Part shown: positions 38,780 through 48,796 of the stretch, piece after piece | Layout: every line of letters starts with the position of its first letter | Numbering within the stretch: the stretch's first letter is position 1 | Assembly (NCBI RefSeq): GCF_026015625.1 | Contig: NZ_JAPDVG010000001.1 | Span: 2,187,001-2,251,000, forward strand | Source of the DNA: Segatella copri | Lineage (GTDB): Bacteria > Bacteroidota > Bacteroidia > Bacteroidales > Bacteroidaceae | Length of the DNA: 64,000 nucleotides | Direction of reading: 5' to 3' | Notes under the pieces: generated by a model | Told to the model about the DNA's origin: nothing | The model's database searches: none | What the model saw: the letters and a program-made list of their open reading frames with translations, nothing else | Made by a program: the position numbers and the translations under genes

Positions 38780-40063
38780 TTATTTATGCGTCATGATATC
38801 GAGCACCATTTCATCGGTAGCTCGCATCGCATCGGCACCAATGCTAGTGAGGTTGTGGATGCACTTATCCACATCATCATCTACGATACCCTCGGCAGAG
38901 GTGACACACTTGCCTTCCATAGAAAGGAGGGCAGAAAGAAGAGCGGTGCTGACACCTGATGAAATCTTCAGGGCACAACTTGGTTTCGCTCCGTCACAAA
39001 TCATACCGGTGAGATTGGCTATCATATTCTTGACAGAATTGCAGATGCGGGTATAATCGCCACCCATCAGATAGGTGATGCCGCAACTGCTGCCCGTACT
39101 GGCTACCACACAACCGCAAAGAGCTGAAAGCTTGCCTAAGCTCTGCTTGATATAGATGGCAGTCAGATGACTGAGCATCAGGGCACGAATCATTTCCTCC
39201 TCGGTATTCTCGTTCTCCAGCGCATAAACCACCACAGGATTCGTTGCACAGATGCCCTGGTTGCCGCTGCCGCTGTTACTCATCACCGGAATCATGGCAC
39301 CACCCATACGGGCATCACAGGCTGAAGCGGTGCGGGAGATGATATGCGAGAAAATATTATCGCCGAAGATACCATGACTCAACGGACGGTCCATCGTCTT
39401 GCCCAGACAGTGGCCATAGTTGCCTTTGATACTCAACTCGGCAGCCTTCATATTATAGTCCCTGGTCTTGAGAATGAAAGAAATCTCATCGAGCGGAGCT
39501 GTTGTAGCAAACTCGTAAACCATCGGGAAATTGAGCTGGATGTCGTCATCAGCCTCATCGCCCACAGCACCGCCACGCTTATCGAGCACCACCTCGCCAT
39601 TACGCTCAACATACACAAAATGGGTATGAGAACCGGAGATAATTGCCGTAGCCTGGTCTTCACCGGCATGACAGATGATTTCGATATAGAGTTTATCCAC
39701 ATCACCCTGCTTCAGTTTGATGTTGATATCCGCATCCTTGATATATTGTTTGCCCTGCTCCAGACTATCGGGAGTAAGATCTTTCAACACTTCCAGCTGA
39801 TATTCAGGCTTTCCGATGAGCGCACCCAGCGATACGGCGATAGGCAAACCGATCATCCCCGTGCCAGGAATGCCGACACCCATCGCATTCTTGAGCATAT
39901 TAGGACTCAGAAGAACTTCAATACGTTCAGGGCGCTTGCCCAATGTAGTAGCAGCCTTGGCTGTACATAGTGCCACAGACATCGGTTCGGTACAGCCGAT
40001 GGCAGGAACCACCTCTTTATTAACGAGCGCAATGATGCGCTCACGCTTACTTTTCTCTAACAT
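38780..40063 (-). CDS. L-cysteine desulfidase / serine dehydratase alpha-like protein (UPF0597, CyuA type)
   Basis: The 427-residue protein starts VNKEVVPAIGCTEPMSVAL and contains Cys residues in SNSGSGNQGICATNPVV, SLGKLSALCGCVVASTGSSCGI and CDGAKPSCALK, the likely ligands of a 4Fe-4S cluster. In YhaM/CyuA relatives the enzyme breaks L-cysteine into pyruvate, ammonia and sulfide. L-serine dehydratase activity is the alternative. It is cytosolic, with a single-gene transcript convergent with ddh. Confidence 0.88.
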   Translation of the reverse strand: MLEKSKRERIIALVNKEVVPAIGCTEPMSVALCTAKAATTLGKRPERIEVLLSPNMLKNAMGVGIPGTGMIGLPIAVSLGALIGKPEYQLEVLKDLTPDSLEQGKQYIKDADINIKLKQGDVDKLYIEIICHAGEDQATAIISGSHTHFVYVERNGEVVLDKRGGAVGDEADDDIQLNFPMVYEFATTAPLDEISFILKTRDYNMKAAELSIKGNYGHCLGKTMDRPLSHGIFGDNIFSHIISRTASACDARMGGAMIPVMSNSGSGNQGICATNPVVVYALENENTEEEMIRALMLSHLTAIYIKQSLGKLSALCGCVVASTGSSCGITYLMGGDYTRICNSVKNMIANLTGMICDGAKPSCALKISSGVSTALLSALLSMEGKCVTSAEGIVDDDVDKCIHNLTSIGADAMRATDEMVLDIMTHK

Positions 40064-40188
40064 AATCTATATAACTTTTATATAAATAACGTTCTTACCA
40101 TTATTTCGGGTACAAAAATACAAAAAATAAACCGTATTCTTCTCTTTTCGCGAGAAAAATACGGTTTAAATCTATATTTCTTGATGAA

Positions 40189-41595
40189 TTAGTCTTCCAA
40201 CTGGAACAGAGGATCATCTGGAGTCAGCATGGTTGGCTTCTGGTCGAATTCCTTCAAGAGCTGCTCAGAAGCATACTTCTTGTTTACTACCAGGCGGAAC
40301 ATGTACTCGTTGAACCAATCGTTGGTCATGATGAAGCAACCGGCAAAACCATTGTCGGCACCCCAACTGTTCTCCACCTTCCATTTTACAGGCTTGCCAT
40401 TGGCATCGAGATCTACAGCTGTCAGCGTCATGGCATGAGTAGAACCACTATCGAAAGTAGCGATGCGGTCAGCCTTGTTCATTGGGAATGAGGTATTGAA
40501 GAGGCTGGCGTAATCGAAGTTGTCGAGTGCCAGATAGCCGCGCTTTCTATCAAGCTGTTTGCCCACATCATAGCTTGAATACATCTTATGACCGTCCTTC
40601 AGAGAGGCGATGGCGAGCTGGGCAATCTCCTCCATAGGCAGGTTCAGATACTTCCAGTTATGACCATCATAAGTGTGGCGGTCGTACTCTACCTCGTATG
40701 TCTTGTGGTAAGGACGGCGTGGATCGTTCATCACCATCAGGAAGGTACCGTTCAGGTCCTTGCCTACGGTTTCCTCATAGAAACTCTTAGGAGTATACTT
40801 CTTCGCCTCGCCAATCTGCTTGCCATCCTTGTCGCGGAAAGCATAGGTAAATTCCTTTACCGGTTCGCCGAGAGTAAGACTCAGCATGTGATAAACCTGA
40901 CCGAGCATCTCGTTCTTGCGAGCCTGGATAGCTGCCGACTTCTTACCCTGAGCCACCATCTTGCGGAGTTCCAGACCATACTCGCGGAGCTTGCTGCTTA
41001 CGAGACGGCTCATCTTGGAAGTATTGTTGCTTGAGTAAGTCTCAGGCTGGGCACTCATAGGTACGAGACCATACTTGCTTGCCAAATCGGCAACACCACA
41101 GAAAGTACCACCGTCATTGAGCGGATTCTTAAAGAAGAACTGCACCTGAGGATCCTCAATGCTCTTCTTGCCGAGGTCGATGACACCCTGGAGCATCAGG
41201 TTAGCCTTCTCCAGCTGATCATAGAAGAAGAGATAATCCTGAGAATACTCCACCACTCTACCCTGCTTGTCGTTGACAGCAAAGTTGGAACGGAGCACGT
41301 TGAAACCGCTGAACATCCAGCAACGGCCCGAACTCTTCTGGTTGTGAATGCTCTGCGAAGGAGTCTCGATGCTGAAATGAGTATCAACCGGGGCCTCGTT
41401 GGCATGATTCTTCACAAGGTCATCAATGTTGTTGTTGGCAATCGCATTGAAGAGTGCCTTGTTGGCTACACCTGCCTGCTGGCTTTTCTCCATCTGCTGG
41501 AGAGCAGACTGACTGATGCCGCCACCCTTGGTCTGCGCCATCAGAGACATGGAAGCCATCATCATGGCTCCCAAAAGTAATACATTTTTTCTCAT
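40189..41595 (-). CDS. Exported C1-family peptidase (bleomycin hydrolase/PepC type)
   Basis: The protein is 468 residues from the ATG at 41595 with a signal peptide ending SLMAQ. The papain-fold catalytic residues are Cys92 in SSGRCWMFSG, His in GSTHAMTLTAVD and Asn in WKVENSWGADNG. The full-length PepC/bleomycin-hydrolase layout suggests an aminopeptidase. The signal peptide is unlike the cytosolic enzymes of Firmicutes but common in Bacteroidota, so it probably trims peptides in the periplasm. Confidence 0.92.
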   Translation of the reverse strand: MRKNVLLLGAMMMASMSLMAQTKGGGISQSALQQMEKSQQAGVANKALFNAIANNNIDDLVKNHANEAPVDTHFSIETPSQSIHNQKSSGRCWMFSGFNVLRSNFAVNDKQGRVVEYSQDYLFFYDQLEKANLMLQGVIDLGKKSIEDPQVQFFFKNPLNDGGTFCGVADLASKYGLVPMSAQPETYSSNNTSKMSRLVSSKLREYGLELRKMVAQGKKSAAIQARKNEMLGQVYHMLSLTLGEPVKEFTYAFRDKDGKQIGEAKKYTPKSFYEETVGKDLNGTFLMVMNDPRRPYHKTYEVEYDRHTYDGHNWKYLNLPMEEIAQLAIASLKDGHKMYSSYDVGKQLDRKRGYLALDNFDYASLFNTSFPMNKADRIATFDSGSTHAMTLTAVDLDANGKPVKWKVENSWGADNGFAGCFIMTNDWFNEYMFRLVVNKKYASEQLLKEFDQKPTMLTPDDPLFQLED

Positions 41596-41742
41596 CACGA
41601 TAAAGGTATTTATTTGCTTATTGTTATATAACTAATTCCGGATTTCATTCCTTTTTCAGAATTTTCCTTTGCAAAAATACAAAGAATAATCGGAAAAAGC
41701 GAAAATATTGCCTCAAAAGTGCTTTATATAGGAAAAAAGCAT

Positions 41743-41750
41743 TATCTTTG
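41743..41750 (+). promoter_or_regulatory. -7 box of the dxs-trkAH unit
   Basis: TATCTTTG, 23 bases before the dxs ATG. The short spacing implies a short leader. Confidence 0.65.
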
Positions 41751-41773
41751 CACAAGATTTTCACGAAGAAAAC

Positions 41774-43666
41774 ATGGACAAGAACAAGTTTAGTCTATTA
41801 AATAGTATAAAATACCCGGAAGATTTGAGACGGCTGAGCATTGACCAGCTGCCACAAGTCTGCAAAGAGTTAAGAGAAGACATTATCGACGAGGTTGCCG
41901 TCAACCCCGGTCATTTTGCCTCCTCTCTTGGCGTGGTGGAAATAACCGTAGCCCTACATTATATCTACAACACCCCATACGACCGTATTGTATGGGATGT
42001 GGGACACCAGGCCTACGGACATAAGATATTAACAGGACGCCGCGACAACTTCTGTACCAACCGCAAGTTGCACGGCATCCGTCCATTCCCTACACCTTTA
42101 GAAAGCGAATATGATACCTTCGCCTGCGGACATGCGAGCAATTCCATCTCCGCAGCACTCGGTATGGCCGTTGCCGCACGCGAAAACGGAGATTCCGACA
42201 GGCATGTGGTAGCCGTCATTGGCGATGGAGCCATGAGCGGCGGACTGGCTTTCGAGGGACTGAACAACGTATCAAGTACACCTAACGACATGCTCATCAT
42301 CCTGAACGACAACGATATGAGCATCGACCGGGCTGTGGGCGGTATGGAGAAATATCTCCTGAACCTCGATACCAACGAGACCTACAACCGCCTCCGCTTC
42401 AAGGCTTCACAGTGGCTGCACTCCAAAGGTTATCTCAACGAAGACCGCAAGAAGGGCATCCTGCGCCTGAACAATGCACTGAAGTCGGCACTGAGTCATC
42501 AGCAGAACATCTTCGAGGGTATGAATATCCGCTACTTCGGACCTTTCGACGGTCATGACGTGAAGGAAGTGGCGAGAGTGCTCAAACAGCTTAAGAACAT
42601 GAAGGGTCCTAAGCTGCTGCACCTGCATACCACCAAGGGAAAGGGTTACGAACCAGCCGAGAAGAGTGCTACCATCTGGCACGCGCCAGGCAAATTCGAT
42701 CCGGAAACGGGTGAGAGAATCATTGCCGATACCAGCAACCAGCCTCCGAAATATCAGGATGTTTTCGGTGAGACGCTGCTGGAACTGGCTCAGAAGAACC
42801 CGAAGATTGTAGGTGTGACGCCAGCCATGCCTACAGGATGCTCCATGAACATCATGATGAAGGCGATGCCAAACCGTACCTTCGATGTAGGTATTGCCGA
42901 GGGACATGCCGTTACCTTCTCTGGAGGTATGGCGAAAGACGGACTCATCCCATTCTGCAATATCTACAGTTCGTTTGCACAGCGTGCCTACGATAACATC
43001 ATCCACGACATGGCACTGCTCAACCTGCCGGTTATCATGTGTCTTGACCGTGCCGGACTGGTAGGTGAAGACGGACCAACCCATCATGGTGCCTTCGATA
43101 TGGCGGCTCTCCGTCCGATTCCGCATCTCACCATCGCATCTCCGATGAACGAACATGAGTTGCGCAACCTGATGTATTCAGCCCAGTTGCCAGGTCATGG
43201 CAGCTATGTTATCCGTTATCCGAGAGGCAAGGGTGTGCTCGTAGACTGGCGCAACCCGATGGAGAAAATCAAGACCGGTACCGGCAGAAAGCTGAAAGAC
43301 GGCACCGATGTGGCCGTTCTTACCATCGGTCCTATCGGAAACGATGCCGCTCAGGCTATCGCTGAGGTAGAAGCCGAAACCGGAATAAGCATCGCCCACT
43401 ACGATATGCGATTCCTCAAGCCACTCGATGAAGACATTCTGAAAGAGGTGGGCGAAAAGTTCAGCCGCATCATCACCATCGAAGACGGCGTTCGTATGGG
43501 CGGTATGGGCTCTGCCGTACTGGAATGGATGAACGACCATGACTATCAGCCAAAGATGACCCGAATGGGATTGCCAGATGAGTTTGTGGAACACGGAACC
43601 GTGGCACAGCTCAGGGAAATCGTGCATCTCGATAAAGAATCAATCAAAGAAGCAATTAAGAAATGA
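41774..43666 (+). CDS. dxs: 1-Deoxy-D-xylulose-5-phosphate synthase
   Basis: Dxs joins pyruvate and glyceraldehyde 3-phosphate with thiamine diphosphate, the entry step of the MEP isoprenoid pathway. It has 630 residues. It has [21 protein letters not shown] with the GDG cofactor motif, a second domain [20 protein letters not shown] and [27 protein letters not shown]. The end overlaps trkA by four bases, so translation of the two is coupled. Confidence 0.97.
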   Translation: MDKNKFSLLNSIKYPEDLRRLSIDQLPQVCKELREDIIDEVAVNPGHFASSLGVVEITVALHYIYNTPYDRIVWDVGHQAYGHKILTGRRDNFCTNRKLHGIRPFPTPLESEYDTFACGHASNSISAALGMAVAARENGDSDRHVVAVIGDGAMSGGLAFEGLNNVSSTPNDMLIILNDNDMSIDRAVGGMEKYLLNLDTNETYNRLRFKASQWLHSKGYLNEDRKKGILRLNNALKSALSHQQNIFEGMNIRYFGPFDGHDVKEVARVLKQLKNMKGPKLLHLHTTKGKGYEPAEKSATIWHAPGKFDPETGERIIADTSNQPPKYQDVFGETLLELAQKNPKIVGVTPAMPTGCSMNIMMKAMPNRTFDVGIAEGHAVTFSGGMAKDGLIPFCNIYSSFAQRAYDNIIHDMALLNLPVIMCLDRAGLVGEDGPTHHGAFDMAALRPIPHLTIASPMNEHELRNLMYSAQLPGHGSYVIRYPRGKGVLVDWRNPMEKIKTGTGRKLKDGTDVAVLTIGPIGNDAAQAIAEVEAETGISIAHYDMRFLKPLDEDILKEVGEKFSRIITIEDGVRMGGMGSAVLEWMNDHDYQPKMTRMGLPDEFVEHGTVAQLREIVHLDKESIKEAIKK

Positions 43667-45006
43667 AAATAATCATAGCTGGCGCATATGCCATAGGTAC
43701 TCATCTGGCGAGACTCCTGTCACGCAGCAATGAAGAGATTACGCTCATCGATGAAAGCGAAGAGCGCCTGGCAAGCATTGGCTCCGACTGCGACCTGCTC
43801 ACCATGCTGGGCAAGCCTACCAGTCTTCACATCTTACGCGATGCGGGGGTAGCAGATGCCGACCTCTTCATCGCCGTTACTCCGGTAGAAAGTACCAACA
43901 TCACAGCTAGCATCCTTGCCAAGAACCTGGGTGCCAAAAGAACGGTGGCCCGTGTGGATAATCCGGAATATATGGATCCTCAGGCTCAGGAATTCTTCAA
44001 AGAATTAGGTATCAGCAAACTGATTTATCCGGAGATGCTCGCAGCCGTAGATATCAATAACGGACTGAAAATGAGTTGGGTACGTCAGCGCTGGGATGTG
44101 CACGACGGCGCACTCGTCATGCTCGGCATCAAACTGCGCGAAGGATGCGAGATACTGAACGAACCACTCAAGAACATCAGCGGTCCTAACGACCCATACC
44201 ACGTGGTAGCCATCAAGCGAGGCAGCGATACCATCATCCCTGGCGGTAACGACGAGCTGAAACTCTACGACCTCGCCTACTTCATGACCACCCGCAACTA
44301 CATCCCATATATCCGCAAGATTGTGGGCAAGGAGCACTATGTGGATGTGAAGAACGTGATGATTATGGGTGGCGGACGCACAGCCGTAAGAGCCGTAAAG
44401 AAGATGCCGGAATATATGGAATGCAAGATTATCGAGATGAGCGAGGAGCGCTGCGAATATCTCAACGATATTCTCGATGAGAACAAGACGCTCATTATTC
44501 ATGGAGACGGACGCGACATTCCGCTGCTCGTAGAAGAAGGTATCCGCAGCACGCAGGCCTTCGTGGCACTGACCGGTAACGCCGAAACCAATATCCTGGC
44601 CTGTCTTACAGCCAAGAGAATGGGTGTGCGCAAGACGGTGGCTGCCGTAGAAAACGTAGACTACGTGAGCATGGCAGAGAGTCTGGATATCGGTACCATC
44701 ATCAACAAGAAGATGATTGCCGCCAGCTACATCTACCAGATGATGCTTGATGCTGACGTGATGAACGTGAGATTCCTGATGAGCGCTAACGCCGATGTGG
44801 CTGAGTTTATAGCCAAAGAAGGTTCGAAGGTAACCCAAAAACCGGTGAAGGAACTCGGCATGCCTATCGGTGTAACCATCGGTGGACTGGTTCGCGGTGA
44901 AGAAGGAATGCTCGTTTCGGGTAATACACAGATAGAACCGGGCGACTCGGTGATGGTTTTCTGCCATAACATCAACATGAAGAAAATTGAGAAATACTTC
45001 ATATAA
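43663..45006 (+). CDS. trkA: Trk potassium uptake regulator TrkA
   Basis: This peripheral NAD(H)-binding subunit gates the TrkH channel. It has 447 residues in two RCK halves, each with a Rossmann N-domain ([20 protein letters not shown] and [17 protein letters not shown]) and a C-terminal ligand domain. The first glycine motif is [11 protein letters not shown]. The ATG overlaps the dxs stop (ATGA). trkH follows after 30 bases, across which the last 17 coding bases are duplicated. Confidence 0.95.
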   Translation: MKIIIAGAYAIGTHLARLLSRSNEEITLIDESEERLASIGSDCDLLTMLGKPTSLHILRDAGVADADLFIAVTPVESTNITASILAKNLGAKRTVARVDNPEYMDPQAQEFFKELGISKLIYPEMLAAVDINNGLKMSWVRQRWDVHDGALVMLGIKLREGCEILNEPLKNISGPNDPYHVVAIKRGSDTIIPGGNDELKLYDLAYFMTTRNYIPYIRKIVGKEHYVDVKNVMIMGGGRTAVRAVKKMPEYMECKIIEMSEERCEYLNDILDENKTLIIHGDGRDIPLLVEEGIRSTQAFVALTGNAETNILACLTAKRMGVRKTVAAVENVDYVSMAESLDIGTIINKKMIAASYIYQMMLDADVMNVRFLMSANADVAEFIAKEGSKVTQKPVKELGMPIGVTIGGLVRGEEGMLVSGNTQIEPGDSVMVFCHNINMKKIEKYFI

Positions 45007-45036
45007 GCGTGAAGGAGATAGAGAAATACTTCATAT

Positions 45037-46494
45037 ATGATAAACAGAAAATTAATATATAAGATTTTAGGGCAACTGCTTTTCATAGAAGCATTCCTGC
45101 TCTTCGTCAGTCTGCTGGTAGCTTTCTATTACCAGCAGGACGACATCTTTGCCTTCATTGTGGCAACACTTACCACCATCGGAGGCGGACTGGTGCTGAA
45201 ATGGCGAGGACACGGAGCCGATAACTCAATGTCGCGCCGTGATGCCTATCTCGTGGTAACGCTCTCATGGATTGTATTCAGTTTCTTCGGAACCCTCCCC
45301 TTCATGGTGAGTGGATACATCAACAACTTTACCGATGCCTACTTTGAAACCATGTCGGGATTTACGACAACGGGAGCCACGATATTAGACGATGTAGAAT
45401 GTTTCCCCCACGGACTGCTCTTCTGGCGTTCGCTCACCCAATGGATAGGCGGTCTGGGAATCGTGTTCTTCACCATCGCCCTGCTGCCATCGCTTGTAGG
45501 AGGACAGACCAAGGTGTTTGCTGCCGAGGCTACAGGTCCTATCAAGACCAAGCTTCATCCCCGTCTTTCCACTTCGGCAAAATGGATATGGAGTATCTAT
45601 CTGATGCTCACCATCGCCTGCATCATATCCTACTATGTGGCGGGAATGAATCTCTTCGACAGTTTCAACTATGCGATGAGCACGACGGCAACGGGTGGTT
45701 TCGCTACCCACAACAGCAGTACCGAGTTCTTCCATTCACCAGCGCTGGAATACATCTGTACGTTCTTCTGTTTCCTGTCGGGTGTGAACTTCACCCTGCT
45801 CTATGCAGCCGTCATCAAGTTTAAAATCAAGGATCTGTTCAAGAACTCAGAGTTTAAGTTCTATGCATTCCTGGTTGCTGCATTCAGCGCCTTCATCATG
45901 GTAGAGCTGATGGTGATGCGCAACTACGATGTGGAGCATGCCTTCAGAAGTGCTATCTTCCAGGTGGTTTCTTTCATCACCACCACCGGTCTGTTTAACG
46001 ACGATGCTGCTGTGTGGCCTCATGTTACCTGGGTGGTATTGGCAGCCTGCATGTTCTTCGGAGCCTGCTCGGGCAGTACGAGTGGAGGTTTGAAATGTAT
46101 CCGTGGCGTGATGCTGGTAAGAATGGTGAAGAATGAATTCCGCCAGATTCTGCATCCTAACGCCGTGCTGCCATTGAAGATTGATGGTGTGAACGTACCG
46201 ATGCAGAAGCGTGTTACGCTGCTTGCCTTCCTCACCACTTATCTCATCATCTGTCTGGTGATATCGTTCACGATGATAGCCATGGGCATCGACAATACCA
46301 ATGCCATCACCATCACCCTGAGTTGTGTGGGTAATGTGGGACCTACGCTGGGTACGGAAATCGGACCAACCATGTCGTGGAGCGAACTGCCGGATGTGGC
46401 AAAATGGTTCTGCTCGCTGATGATGCTCATCGGTCGTCTGGAAATATTCAGTGTGCTGGTTATCTTTACACCAGCATTCTGGAGAGAGAACTAA
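45037..46494 (+). CDS. trkH: Trk potassium uptake channel subunit TrkH
   Basis: This inner-membrane K+ channel/transporter has 485 residues with four repeated membrane-pore-membrane units. Selectivity-filter-like loops are visible in SGFTTTGATILDD, STTATGGFATHN, SFITTTGLFND and SCVGNVGPTLG. It works with TrkA upstream. The unit dxs-trkA-trkH is in one direction with short gaps. The next gene, manA, has a 187-base leader and probably its own promoter. Confidence 0.95.
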   Translation: MINRKLIYKILGQLLFIEAFLLFVSLLVAFYYQQDDIFAFIVATLTTIGGGLVLKWRGHGADNSMSRRDAYLVVTLSWIVFSFFGTLPFMVSGYINNFTDAYFETMSGFTTTGATILDDVECFPHGLLFWRSLTQWIGGLGIVFFTIALLPSLVGGQTKVFAAEATGPIKTKLHPRLSTSAKWIWSIYLMLTIACIISYYVAGMNLFDSFNYAMSTTATGGFATHNSSTEFFHSPALEYICTFFCFLSGVNFTLLYAAVIKFKIKDLFKNSEFKFYAFLVAAFSAFIMVELMVMRNYDVEHAFRSAIFQVVSFITTTGLFNDDAAVWPHVTWVVLAACMFFGACSGSTSGGLKCIRGVMLVRMVKNEFRQILHPNAVLPLKIDGVNVPMQKRVTLLAFLTTYLIICLVISFTMIAMGIDNTNAITITLSCVGNVGPTLGTEIGPTMSWSELPDVAKWFCSLMMLIGRLEIFSVLVIFTPAFWREN

Positions 46495-46681
46495 CATACC
46501 CAGAGGGGGAGTTAGAAAATAAAAGAGAAGTTGATATTTGAAGTAAGAAATACGCTTACTAGACTAAGTATATTTCGCACAAAAAGCGTTATATATAATA
46601 AGGTATAGGTTCAGCAAGAGCCTTACCTGAGAGTAAGAAACCGTACTGAAGAGTACATTTATAAACTAAATATAGGTAATA

Positions 46682-47644
46682 ATGAAACCATTAAAATTTC
46701 AACCGCTATTAAAATCCACCATCTGGGGTGGCAGTAAGATTATCACTTTCAAGCATCTCGACGTAAAGCAAGAGAATGTGGGAGAAAGCTGGGAAATCTC
46801 TGGAGTACCAGGAAATGAAAGCATCGTAGCCGATGGCGAGATGCAGGGCAAGAGCCTCAACGAGGTTGTTGCAGAACGGAAGGGAAGCTTCCTCGGAGAA
46901 GAGAACTACAAGCGTTTCGGCAATGAGTTTCCACTGCTCATCAAGTTTATCGATGCCAACCGCGACCTCTCTATCCAGGTGCATCCTAATGATGAAATTG
47001 CCAAGAAGCAAGGTAAGGAACGCGGCAAGACCGAGATGTGGTATGCGCTGCCATGCGAGCCGGATGCCAAACTCTACAACGGCTTGAAGATGCAGATTAC
47101 TCCTGAGCAGTACAAGGAGATGGTGGAGAATGATACCATCACCGATGCCCTGGCTCAGTATAACGTGAAGGAAGGTGACTGTTTCTTTATCCCAGCCGGC
47201 AGAATCCACACCATCGGAACAGGCTGTTTCGTTGTCGAGATTCAGCAGACCAGCGATGTTACCTATCGCATCTACGACTTCAAACGCAAGGACAAGGATG
47301 GCAACTATCGCCAGCTCCACACCAAGGAGGCTGCTGAGTGCATCGACTACACCGTATTGCCAGACTATCGCCAGCACTACACTCCTGCCAAGAACCAGGG
47401 TGTAAGCATGGTGCAGTGCCCTTACTTCACCACAGCCGTTTATGATCTCGATGAGCCAATGACGCTGGATTATTCAGAATTGGACAGCTTCGTGATTCTG
47501 ATTGGCTTGAAGGGTGAGGCTAAGATTACCGACAACGAAGGTAACGAGATTACGTTCCAGGGCGGCGAAAGCATCGTTGTTCCTGCCAGCACCAAGACAT
47601 TGAAGATAGAAGGAACCTTGAAGTTCCTGGAGACATACGTATAA
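46682..47644 (+). CDS. manA: Mannose-6-phosphate isomerase, type I
   Basis: This zinc enzyme interconverts mannose 6-phosphate and fructose 6-phosphate. The 320-residue length is that of the short Firmicutes/Bacteroidota class. The cupin metal site is seen in LSIQVHPNDEIAKKQGKERGKTEMWY (H-x-H-like motif and Glu) and in FFIPAGRIHTIGTGCFVVEIQQTSDVTYRIYDF. The upstream 187 bases contain short hairpin-prone strings (GTAAG..CTTAC, GTACT..AGTAC) but no clear riboswitch. Confidence 0.95.
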   Translation: MKPLKFQPLLKSTIWGGSKIITFKHLDVKQENVGESWEISGVPGNESIVADGEMQGKSLNEVVAERKGSFLGEENYKRFGNEFPLLIKFIDANRDLSIQVHPNDEIAKKQGKERGKTEMWYALPCEPDAKLYNGLKMQITPEQYKEMVENDTITDALAQYNVKEGDCFFIPAGRIHTIGTGCFVVEIQQTSDVTYRIYDFKRKDKDGNYRQLHTKEAAECIDYTVLPDYRQHYTPAKNQGVSMVQCPYFTTAVYDLDEPMTLDYSELDSFVILIGLKGEAKITDNEGNEITFQGGESIVVPASTKTLKIEGTLKFLETYV

Positions 47645-47649
47645 TTTTA

Positions 47650-47766
47650 AAGGTAAAAAGGTAAAAAAGTAAAAAGGTAAAAAGAAAGCAGGCAGATGAC
47701 ATCCCGCCAGGCTCTTTTTACTTTTTTACCCTTTTACCTTTTTTACTTTTTACCTTTTTTACCTTT
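47650..47766. repeat. Inverted GGTAAAAAG array between convergent genes
   Basis: The left arm repeats GGTAAAAA/GTAAAAAG (47650-47684) and the right arm repeats CTTTTTAC/TTTTTACC (47713-47766). RNA from either strand could fold into a long A/U hairpin, so it may act as a bidirectional terminator for manA and the DUF4435 gene. Length variation by slippage is likely. Confidence 0.75.
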
Positions 47767-48757
47767 CCAAATACTTTTCCACATCCGCCTGAATCTTCTG
47801 GAATTCGGGAGAGAACTGGTAGAAGGTGTTCTTCTTCATCATCATCTTCACCTTGCCCAGACTATTCTCATAACATGCCATTTCGGTGCGGGCCTGCTCG
47901 GAATGGAGGGCACGGTCGCGGATTTCATTCTCCCTATCGTTGCGCAAAGCATCACAGACGCTCTGGACGATAGGACTAACTACCAGGTCGAAGAGATGAT
48001 GACCCTGAATATATAAATAGGTATTGCTCTCGTTTACACCCAGATTGTTGAGGTAAAGAGCCATTTCATCCAACTCATCCTTAAACTTCTTGAAGCGGCG
48101 CTCCAGCTGGAACAGCTTTGCCCGCACCTTCTTTCCCAAATAATCTATCGCCCATTTAGGATCCTGGATTCGGACAGAAGGCAGCATGATGACCTTATCA
48201 AACTCCGCCATATCAAAATGCATCGACATCTTGCGATGACGAACATAAAACAGCATGTGCCATAAAAAGAGGGGCCATATGGTACGGGAATAGGACTCAA
48301 GAAAACGCTCGAAATCGAAGATGCGACGGTCGTTGAGCGTCACCATCACACAGGTTTCGTGCAATCCTCTGGCATAACATTGGAAGTTTTCAATGGCATA
48401 GGCATAGGTATGGAAGATGTAAGGATTCTCCAACATCTGCTGGGAAGACTCGGTTGAGCCCTGACGCAGATAATCGTAATCGGCATCTACACAGGCTATC
48501 ATATCCCTACCTACTCCCTTCAGCATACTGGAGATAGCAGCCTTCTTGCCTCGGTCTAAATGCTGGTTACGGGTAGGCAGCATGATATCAAAATAGCGTT
48601 TTTCATTCTCAAACTTTCCCAGTACAGAACGCCAGAAGAAGACATCATCATAGCTCTCGACGTAAGCCACAATCTTGCGCCGAGCCTTCTTCGAGGTCAT
48701 CCTGTTGGCTGCCTCGAAGAACTGGGAATTGATATTATCGGTTAAACGTTTAGCCAT
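47759..48757 (-). CDS. DUF4435 TOPRIM-type protein, PARIS AriB-like
   Basis: The 332-residue protein has DUF4435 features with intact TOPRIM-type acidic residues: Glu34 in VAYVESYDDVFFWRSVL and the DxD at Asp91/Asp93 in IACVDADYDYL. In the PARIS anti-phage system the DUF4435 protein AriB is a nuclease released by an ABC-type ATPase, AriA. Here an ATPase gene lies immediately upstream in the same direction with a 39-base gap, the same order. Many Bacteroidota carry such a pair outside defence islands, so a housekeeping role is also possible. Confidence 0.8.
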   Translation of the reverse strand: MAKRLTDNINSQFFEAANRMTSKKARRKIVAYVESYDDVFFWRSVLGKFENEKRYFDIMLPTRNQHLDRGKKAAISSMLKGVGRDMIACVDADYDYLRQGSTESSQQMLENPYIFHTYAYAIENFQCYARGLHETCVMVTLNDRRIFDFERFLESYSRTIWPLFLWHMLFYVRHRKMSMHFDMAEFDKVIMLPSVRIQDPKWAIDYLGKKVRAKLFQLERRFKKFKDELDEMALYLNNLGVNESNTYLYIQGHHLFDLVVSPIVQSVCDALRNDRENEIRDRALHSEQARTEMACYENSLGKVKMMMKKNTFYQFSPEFQKIQADVEKYLER

Positions 48758-48796
48758 AAGCTGAAAAAATCAACATTCAACACTTAACATTCAACA

